This document shows positions 57,201-64,000 of a DNA stretch of 64,000 bases, piece after piece. Below the pieces are notes generated by a model that saw nothing but the letters and a program-made list of their open reading frames with translations, did no database searches and was not told the origin of the DNA. The stretch's first letter is position 1; the number at the start of each line of letters is the position of its first letter. Source of the DNA: Mallotus nudiflorus (lineage: Eukaryota > Streptophyta > Magnoliopsida > Malpighiales > Euphorbiaceae); NCBI GenBank assembly GCA_947683625.1, contig CANTUR010000145.1, positions 389,501-453,500 on the forward strand, read 5' to 3'. A program made the position numbers and the translations under genes.

Positions 57201-57419
57201 TACTAACTTTTCAACGGTTACACATGCACTTATCAATATTTCATTAATTTTACCTTCTTTTAAGGTAATTCATTTTATATATTACTTTAATTTTAGATAA
57301 TACTAATTTTAAATGGAGCAAAAATTAATAAAATTAAGTAAAAATGAATCAACTTGAAACATGAATTCACTATTCATCTACAGTGATTAACTTACCATCT
57401 AATTTTGCGAAATTAACAC

Positions 57420-58954
57420 AATTGGCACCATTTCCTTCTTTCTTCTTCCGCTATCCCATTTCAGAGAAATACATAAATGTGACAGCCTCTTGCTTTTGTT
57501 CGGCAGTATGACTAGTGCTTACTGAAAATGGCACCATTTTCAGAACTTCCATTTTTGCCCTGCAGAGCCAGGTAAAACAACGTCGTAGTGCTTGCCCTTT
57601 AGATGTATTCGCCTTGCTTCTTTAAGGTATATTGACATTTCCTTCTATTGGTTAATTGAAACCCTAATTTCTATTCTCTATTCCCCCTATCTGCGCATTT
57701 TGCAGCTGCATCCCTTTCTTTTCTTCTTCTAAAGCCCTCTATGGGGTTGTCTTGCCTTTTAAAAAAAAAATTATATCCTATTTTGGTGTATGATGTTGTT
57801 TTGCGAATGGGATTCACAGTAGATGATGCTCTTTTCATCTTTCATAGATTTGTATTTTAATTTTGTAAGTGAAAAATGTGGTCTTTTTTTGGATTTAAAT
57901 TTCAATTTGCAATGTTTGTTTTGATTGAAATCGTATTTTGATTGTGCATTTGGGTTATTATTTAATCAGAGAATGATACCTCTCATTCCCATTTTTTATA
58001 GATTTTTAATACCTTTAATTATCCTAGGTTTTCTTTTTAATGTTTTCCTCTTCATCTATAAGACTGAAATTTTTTATTTCAACAGATTTCAATGGAATCA
58101 CTACACAAAGGTCCTTTGAAGTTGAGTCTAAAATGGTTATTCCCTCTTGATTCCATGGCTTTTCGATTTAAGTAGAAGAATCCATTGCTAAAATGATGAT
58201 GTTATATTTGGTTTATTCTTAATTTTCCCATATTCTCTAGTTTTGTAAGCTTTTCTGTGATAAAAAATCATGGGTTCTTTGTAGTTGAGAGAAAGGTGGT
58301 TGCATCGATGATGGGCAACCTCATAGCGGTAGAGGGAGGCTTGAGCCAAAGTACAGTCGCTAGCGTTCTACTTTGCTCCTTTAATCCTACTTCGAGGTTC
58401 ATTTCCATTTTTGTTTCTCACGTAGTGTCTTCCTATATCTTTTAGTTGATATTTGACTTCATTTTGTAATATGATTAAAGCGGTGCATTTCCTCATGGGA
58501 TAACAATATAGTTAGTCCTATAAATTATATTATTTTATCAATTATGTCTTATAGAAATTTCCTTGTTGCTATTTATTGGTGCCGTTTTATTCTCTGTAAT
58601 TGTTGTTTGGACATTAGTGTTTTATTTCTTGAAGATTGAAGCAGTTGTTTCTCCATGAAGATATTCTAACTTTCACTTGATATATAGTTTTTTAAGATGC
58701 AGGCCAAGAATTAATGCTGCTCAAATGTTTGGCATCTAATAATAATCTTTAACGTTCCACAAGTAATCATTTCTGGCATAGTTTTCATTTTCTTGATTGA
58801 TTTTTTTTTTTTTGGTGATGAGAAGATCTTAGAGTGTTAGTGGAGGTGGAGGGTTACGATAAGCCTCAAGAAGGTGACAACCTAAGAAAGAAGAGTGGTA
58901 ATAAAGAAAGAAAGTAAAAAACCAAGAATCCATGGAAAAAAGGATGGTGGTGTC
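57420..58954. other. Gene-like but non-coding stretch
   Basis: Base composition is more balanced than the flanks, with a short hairpin GAAAATGGCACCATTTTC (57523-57540) and several T-rich splice-like sites. No frame gives a recognised product. It could be the decayed upstream part of the CASP-like relic. Confidence 0.35.
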
Positions 58955-59083
58955 ATGGATGATGTATCTGGCTTAGTTAGTACCAGTGCGAGCTTCTCCT
59001 TGAGATTAGGTCAAAGTGTCTTTTCTTTTGCTTCTCTCTTTTTGATGTCTTGCTATTCAATTCTACAACTACATTGCTTGTAG
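58955..59083 (+). pseudogene. CASP-like (CASPL5-type) membrane protein exon 1 relic
   Basis: MDDVSGLVSTSASFSLRLGQ then SVFSFASLFLMS matches the N-terminus of plant CASPL5-type proteins (a short head, then the first transmembrane helix). After MS the frame shifts by one base: in the shifted frame the text reads LAIQFYNYIAC, matching the family's GVEFYSYTAFC. The original frame ends in TAG at 59081. The remaining three membrane helices are not found downstream. CASPL proteins are four-helix plasma-membrane proteins. I take this as a dead copy, though a frameshift sequencing error in a real exon is possible. Confidence 0.5.
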
Positions 59084-60027
59084 GTAATGGTCCTTTATTT
59101 TGTTATTTCTTTCTATTTTTGAGCTACTATGTTTTTGCTAAGTTTGGAATTTTTGCAGCTTGATTCTTGGAGTGGGAGTTGTAGGGTTGTTTTGTGATTT
59201 ATTAAGGATTCCTTCATGGGCATATTGAAGGTACCTTTTTGGCTTTTTTTTTTTTGCTTTCGCTGCATCACCAATGACTAAGATACACAATCCAGTTCGT
59301 TTCTACTATAATTATAGATGTATGAATTGTGCAATTACCGTTCTTTCTCATTTCTTTTTGTGTGTATATATGTAGCTTTTTATTTTATGACTGATTTTGA
59401 TGTGGTGTTAAAACTTAATTCTTTCTTTTTTGAATAACAAACTAAATTATTTCATTCCTCTTTATGTTCAGCGTGACTCAAGAATCATTATTGAACGGAG
59501 TTCTTTTTTAAAAAAAAAATGAACTATATTGCTATCCTTTTGCTTGGATTCTAACCTTTTTACCTTTTTTCATGGTTTGATTTATTTACTTATTGCTGCA
59601 TTACTTTATTTATTTATAGAGTTACCAAATTTTGCCTCAGCTTTTATCATTTTGAGTTGGCCCATAAAGCTTGAGTCAAATCTTAGCTCCCTCTTTTTTT
59701 TGTGTAATTAGTATGAAGTTTTTGGCAAAAAAAAAAAAAAGAAGTGTTTCTGGCTAATTAAATTAAGGTAGTATAACATTGATGAGAGTTAGTGTTTAAC
59801 ACTAACAAAAGAGTTTTAGTGCTTTGAAAAGTGAATTATGTATTAAATATAACCAACGGATTGGCTTTAGTAACACAAATTTTAGAGTGATTTTCTAAAT
59901 TTGAAAATTTAGTCATGTATTATATTGTGTCAAGTTGTGAGAGTTAGAAGTCTCCAACACTTTTTCTTGAATGGCTTGCTTTAACAAGTAAACTTACTAA
60001 AAGATGCAACTCTCTGAGAGTTTGGAT
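59084..60027. other. Intergenic, no gene recognised
   Basis: T-rich with poly-T and poly-A runs. A palindrome GTTAGTGTTTAACACTAAC lies at about 59788-59806. Confidence 0.45.
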
Positions 60028-60389
60028 TGTAGGCAGTACACATTGTCTTAATTTTTTTTTTAACTAAGTAGTTATTATTATGAATGTGAATGAACAATAT
60101 ATTACTTGTGAATGAACAATACATTGCTTGTGAGAGAATAGTCCTCAAATAGTGACAAGAAAATCTCTATATAAAGGGATTGAAATTCATTAATGAGGAT
60201 GTGAAGAAGAAGAAAAAGAATAGATTACTCTCCAAATTCTTTGAATATTATTGTTCACCAAATTCTCTCAAAACTCTCTCTAAATTCTCTTAATATCATT
60301 CTACTATAAAATATTTTTCTTCTAATTAAATACTACTAAATTCAAGTTTAGTTCTATAACAAAATAAGCAATTCAATTCTTATTTCACA
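60028..60389 (+). mobile_element. 5' LTR of the right-hand copia element (approximate start)
   Basis: The end (CTTATTTCACA) is placed by the primer-like sequence that follows. A good TATA box, TATATAAA, is at 60168-60175. The start at TGTAGGCAG (60028) is a guess because the partner LTR is outside. Confidence 0.5.
60168..60175 (+). promoter_or_regulatory. TATA box in the copia LTR
   Basis: TATATAAA preceded by CTC and followed by GGGA, about 220 bases before the LTR end, a normal place for the LTR promoter. Confidence 0.6.
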
Positions 60390-60392
60390 ACA

Positions 60393-60406
60393 CGTTATCA
60401 GCACGA
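60393..60406 (+). other. Putative half-tRNA primer binding site
   Basis: CGTTATCAGCACGA follows the LTR directly. It lacks the TGG start that pairs with a tRNA CCA end. Its complement resembles the anticodon arm of tRNA-Ile as I recall it, which suggests priming from a cleaved tRNA. Confidence 0.5.
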
Positions 60407-60429
60407 AAGCTCTTGATCAAAATAATAAG

Positions 60430-61231
60430 GTACATATTTCTTAATATTTAATATTTATGAATATATTATTTGATTATATATTATCATGGATGGCTATGTC
60501 TCCTACTAATTTATATTTATTTCTTCAATCTAACTTTATATTAATTGTTATTTTTATTTTGTTTTACTAACTACACCATTGATGCAAATATTGCCTAGAA
60601 ATGGTTTTAACCTTATGGATGGCTATGCCTCCTACCAATTTATATTTATGCACATTTATTTTTTTTATTATTTATGTTAATGGAAGATTGTACCCCATTT
60701 TATATTAATGGATGATTTTGCCCCATATTTATACATATCGTTATGTTAACTCACTTGCTATAAATAATCATATCAACATTATTTATTGATTTTACTTTAT
60801 ATAATTTATTTCTCAATATATTATATTAAAAAAAATTCTAACGGCTATATATTACCAATGGTTACATAATGGTAACAAACGGCTATATTTTTCATTATAA
60901 ATACACAAGCTATAAATTTTATTTATTCACACAAATTCATACATTTTCTCTTTCTCTCTTTACTCTAAATTGTAAACATGATTTGATATATTTATATTTG
61001 TGCTTTGATCATGACTATTATAATAGTTTTAGGAATAATTCATATGGAAGATGATTTTCTATTTGATATGATTTTAAGTATTATTGTATAATTTTTTGTA
61101 CCGCTATAATTTCTTGCAATATTCATTCATGATATAATTAATTAGTAAATTCTGATTATGTTTGATTTTTTTTAGTAGTCATCAAATTTATGAATTCTAA
61201 TTGAGTTATATTTTTTTTATTAGTTATCATA
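60430..61231 (+). other. Copia leader
   Basis: The leader is AT-rich. The phrase ATGGATGGCTATGYCTCCTA with ATTTATATTTAT occurs at 60485 and 60615, and TTAATGGAWGATTKTRCCCC occurs twice at 60680-60725. Confidence 0.55.
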
Positions 61232-62233
61232 ATGAAAAATCTAGCAAAACTTGAGTTCGTTGCTCTTGACATCACGGGAAGAAATTATATGTCTTGGATT
61301 CTAGATGTAGAAATGCATCTTCAATCAATGGGGTTAATTGATACCAAAAAAGAAAATAATAACACCTGATTGCAAGATAAGGCCAAGTCTATAATTTTTC
61401 TCCTTCATCATCTTGATAAAGGATTAAAATATAAATATTTGACTGTCAAAGATCCAAGTGTTCTTTGGAAGGATCTAAAAGACAGATATGATCATCAAAG
61501 AGATGTAATACTACCAGTAGTCACTAATGAATTGAGAGCTTTACGCTTTCAAGATTTTAAAAAAGTGAGTGACTATAATTCTGCAATGGTCAGAATAGTA
61601 TCACAATTAAAATTCTGTGGATAGATAGTCACAGACGAGGATATGCTAGAGAAAACTTAGTCCATATTTCATGCATCAAATGTTACACTACAACAACAAT
61701 ATAGGATGCAGAGGTTTAAAAAATATTCTGAACTAATTTCATACCTACTGGTAGCTGAGAAAAATAATGAACTCTTTATGAAAAATCATCAATCTCGTCC
61801 CACTGGCTTAATAGCATTTCTAGAAGCAAATGCTATAAATTATTCATATAAAAATTACAATAGCCATGGATATGGGAGAGGTAGAGGTCGTGGACGTAGA
61901 AGAGGTCAATTCTTTGGCAGTGATTGTGGAAATAAATATAATAATACTCCACAATAAACTCAGACTTAACCTTAAAAGAAGTTAAAATCAGTCATCAGTG
62001 GTGTTCAAGAAAGGCTTCAACATAAGTCTGAAACTGTGTGTTTCATATGTGGTAGTAAAGGACACTAGTCACGAGTTTGTCGAACACCACCACATCTTTG
62101 CCAACTTTATAAGGCATCATTGAAAGGCAAAGAAAAGGAAATAAACTTCAATGAGCATCATACTCCTATTAATGATATAACTTATCTAGATGTTTTTGAT
62201 TCAACTGATGATTTTACTGACAATGGAAATTGA
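61232..62233 (+). pseudogene. Copia gag (UBN2-like) with broken frame
   Basis: It starts MKNLAKLEFVALDITGRNYM with WILDVEMHLQSMG. It continues through KDPSVLWKDLKDRYDHQRDV, LPVVTNELRALRFQDFKK and a Gly/Arg-rich GYGRGRGRGRRRGQF tail. The zinc knuckle is CFICGSKGH-stop-SRVC (about 62041-62080). Stops occur near 61367, 61622, 61659 and later. Confidence 0.88.
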
Positions 62234-62370
62234 GACATCTATAATTTTAAGTATCTTGTTATTACCTATTTTATTCTGAAGAATATGTTATTGTTATATA
62301 TGTTATTTTCAAATTAAATAAAATGTCCTACTTTACAATTATTTTATATTTTTACCTTAATTGATTAATT

Positions 62371-63513
62371 ATGTATTTATTTATTTTTAAGTTTAATATG
62401 GATTGTACTCAATATAAAGACAGTATTGGAGATCTCTGTATACCAGATAGTGGTACTACACATACTATCTTGAAAAATCAAGATTATTTCTCTGAAATAA
62501 AGCCTACAAAGGCAGTTGTAAAAACAATATCAGGTCCTATAGATCTGATTGAAGGAATTGGCAAAGCTAAATTTATGTTACCAAATGGAACAAAATTTAT
62601 AATTGATGAAGCTTTATTTTCACCAAAATCAACAAGAAATTTGTTGAGTTTTGATGACATATATCGAAATGGGTATGATACCCAATCCATTACTATAAAT
62701 GGTAACAAATATTTAAATATAGTTTCCTATGAATCAAGAAAAATACAAGTATTGGAAAGACTGCCAAAACTCCCTACTGGATTTCATTACACGTATATAC
62801 ATGTAATTGAATCACATATGGCAGTAAAAGAAAAATCTTATGATCCTTCAATAATAAATTTATGGCATGACAGACTAGGTCATCATGGATCAGTAATGAT
62901 GCAAAGGATAATTGAGAATTCATATGGGCATCCATTGAAGGGGCAAAGAATTCCTCAATCAAATGAAATGTCATGTACAACTTGTTCTCTCAAAAAATTA
63001 ATCTTGAGACCTTCACCATCTAAAATTCAGAATGAATCACCTATGTTTCTTGAAAGAATTCAAGGTGATATATGTGGGCCAATTCACCCACCATGTGGAC
63101 CATTCAGATATTTTATGGTATTAATTGGTGCATCTAATAGATGGTCACATGCTTGTCTATTGTCAACTCGTAATGTTGCATTTGCAAGGTTGCTTGCTGA
63201 AATTATTAAATCACGAGCACAATTCCCTGATTATACAATCAAGAGGGTAAGACTTGATAATGCTGGTGAATTTACATCTCAAGCATTCAATGATTATTGT
63301 ATTTCTACTGGGATCATTATTGAGCATCCTGTTGCCCATGTACATACTCAAAATGGTTTAACTGAATCATTAATTAAACTCCTTCAGCTTATTGTTAGAC
63401 CATTAATAATGAGAACAAAGCTTCTCATTTCAGTTTGGGGTCATGCAATCCTACATGCTGCTTCATTAATTCGCATCAGACCTAGTGCATATCATAAATA
63501 CTCCCCACTATAA
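62371..63513 (+). CDS. Copia protease-integrase open frame (pol fragment)
   Basis: The 380-residue open frame has protease motif CIPDSGTTHTIL with catalytic Asp, SPKSTRNLLSF, and the zinc finger (WHDRLGHHGS; CTTC). Integrase core residues are present: IQGDICGPI (Asp), VRLDNAGEFTS (Asp) and NGLTESLIK (Glu). The true pol start is upstream in frame with gag. It ends at a TAA after YHKYSPL, inside the integrase. The catalytic set is complete, so decay is recent or limited here. Confidence 0.88.
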   Translation: MYLFIFKFNMDCTQYKDSIGDLCIPDSGTTHTILKNQDYFSEIKPTKAVVKTISGPIDLIEGIGKAKFMLPNGTKFIIDEALFSPKSTRNLLSFDDIYRNGYDTQSITINGNKYLNIVSYESRKIQVLERLPKLPTGFHYTYIHVIESHMAVKEKSYDPSIINLWHDRLGHHGSVMMQRIIENSYGHPLKGQRIPQSNEMSCTTCSLKKLILRPSPSKIQNESPMFLERIQGDICGPIHPPCGPFRYFMVLIGASNRWSHACLLSTRNVAFARLLAEIIKSRAQFPDYTIKRVRLDNAGEFTSQAFNDYCISTGIIIEHPVAHVHTQNGLTESLIKLLQLIVRPLIMRTKLLISVWGHAILHAASLIRIRPSAYHKYSPL

Positions 63514-64000
63514 TTGGCATTTGGTTAAGAGCCAAATATTTCCCATCTCAGAATTTTTGGTTGTGCAGTATATGTACCCATTGTGCCACCTCAGTGCACA
63601 AAAATGGGTCCTCAATAAAGATTGGGAATTTATATTGGGTTTGAAATACCCTCGATTATTATATATCTTGAACCTTTAACTGGTGATGTTTTTACAGCTC
63701 GTTTTACTGATTACCAATTTAATGAGGTTGTTTTCCCAACATTAGGAAAAAGGGAGAAAGAAGGGAAAAGGGATATTTCATGGAATGAACCATCATTATT
63801 GCATCTAGATCCTCACATAAAATAATATGAATGAGAAGTGCAAAAGATTATGCACTTACAAGCAATTGCAAATCAATTGCCAGATGCATTTACTGATACA
63901 AAAAGAGTGACTAAATCATATATACCAACATCCAATGCTCCTGCTCATACTGAAATTCTAGAAATAAAATCTGAGAGTAAAGACACTCATGAGTCTAAAA
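63514..64000 (+). pseudogene. Copia integrase C-terminal part, broken
   Basis: HLRIFGCAVYVPIVPPQCTK then a stop, LGIYIGFEIPSIIIYLEPLT, and FTARFTDYQFNEVVFPTLG are the usual integrase tail. After DPHIK there are further stops, then linker sequence (LQAIANQLPDAFTDTKRVTK) before RT, which lies beyond the window. Confidence 0.85.

Larger units (their letters stand above)
60028..64000 (+). mobile_element. Ty1/copia element, 3' part beyond the window
   Basis: 5' LTR, primer site, leader, gag, protease and integrase occur in copia order on the plus strand; RT, RNase H and 3' LTR would lie right of 64000. Gag has several stops, but protease and integrase share a 380-residue open frame. Confidence 0.9.

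Noticed and set aside
57420..58954. A multi-exon gene
   Set aside because: Splice-like sites exist but no exon gives a recognisable or sustained reading frame.
62371..63513. Host protease or signalling gene
   Set aside because: DSGTT, HHCC and the D-D-E set in order show a copia pol protein.

Overview
This is nuclear DNA of a flowering plant, most likely a eudicot. The evidence is intron-rich genes with GT-AG borders, plant LTR retrotransposon lineages (Tat-type and chromodomain Ty3/gypsy, two Ty1/copia types), MITEs with diagnostic target-site duplications (TSDs), (AT)n microsatellites and AT-rich intergenic DNA. I cannot name the species from sequence alone.

Only two host genes look intact. 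One (10275-16619, +) can be spliced into 7 exons coding for about 785 residues. It is a TEX2/Nvj2-like SMP lipid-transfer protein with an N-terminal membrane anchor and a PH-like region. The other (21284-24149, -) can be spliced into 15 exons coding for about 416 residues. It is a secreted or vacuolar GH27 alpha-galactosidase with both catalytic aspartates. Two host-gene fragments are broken: a PPR relic (20374-20811, -) and a CASP-like relic (58955-59083, +).

Most of the rest is transposon. 1-7285 is a decayed Tat-type gypsy element (-) that runs off the left edge. 7286-8700 resembles a non-coding LTR remnant. 16840-19310 is a nest of foldback elements plus a TRIM-like unit. 24710-25798 is a 1.1-kb foldback with an exact 9-bp TSD (Mutator-like). 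25811-34497 is a full-length but decayed chromodomain gypsy element (+) with TSD TATTA. 34522-38868 is a copia element (-) that carries a hAT-type MITE and is split by a second chromodomain gypsy element (38874-49408, -, TSD GTTAG). 49698-51867 is a solo LTR of the Tat type with TSD AGGAC. 53300-54720 is a LINE relic (-). 55279-55416 is a perfect palindrome around an (AT)n tract. 60028-64000 is the left part of another copia element (+) that runs off the right edge.

The layout is a small gene island (about 10-24 kb) between layers of nested insertions. The TSDs and interruptions give a partial order: the copia element came before its gypsy and MITE insertions, and the 1.1-kb foldback and the left gypsy element share an insertion point. 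I found no CRISPR array, operon, biosynthetic cluster or clearly new protein system. The most unusual signals are structural: a hAT-type MITE with two opposed tRNA-like modules, a copia primer site that appears to match a tRNA anticodon arm, an LTR deletion that removes the promoter, and the nested foldbacks.
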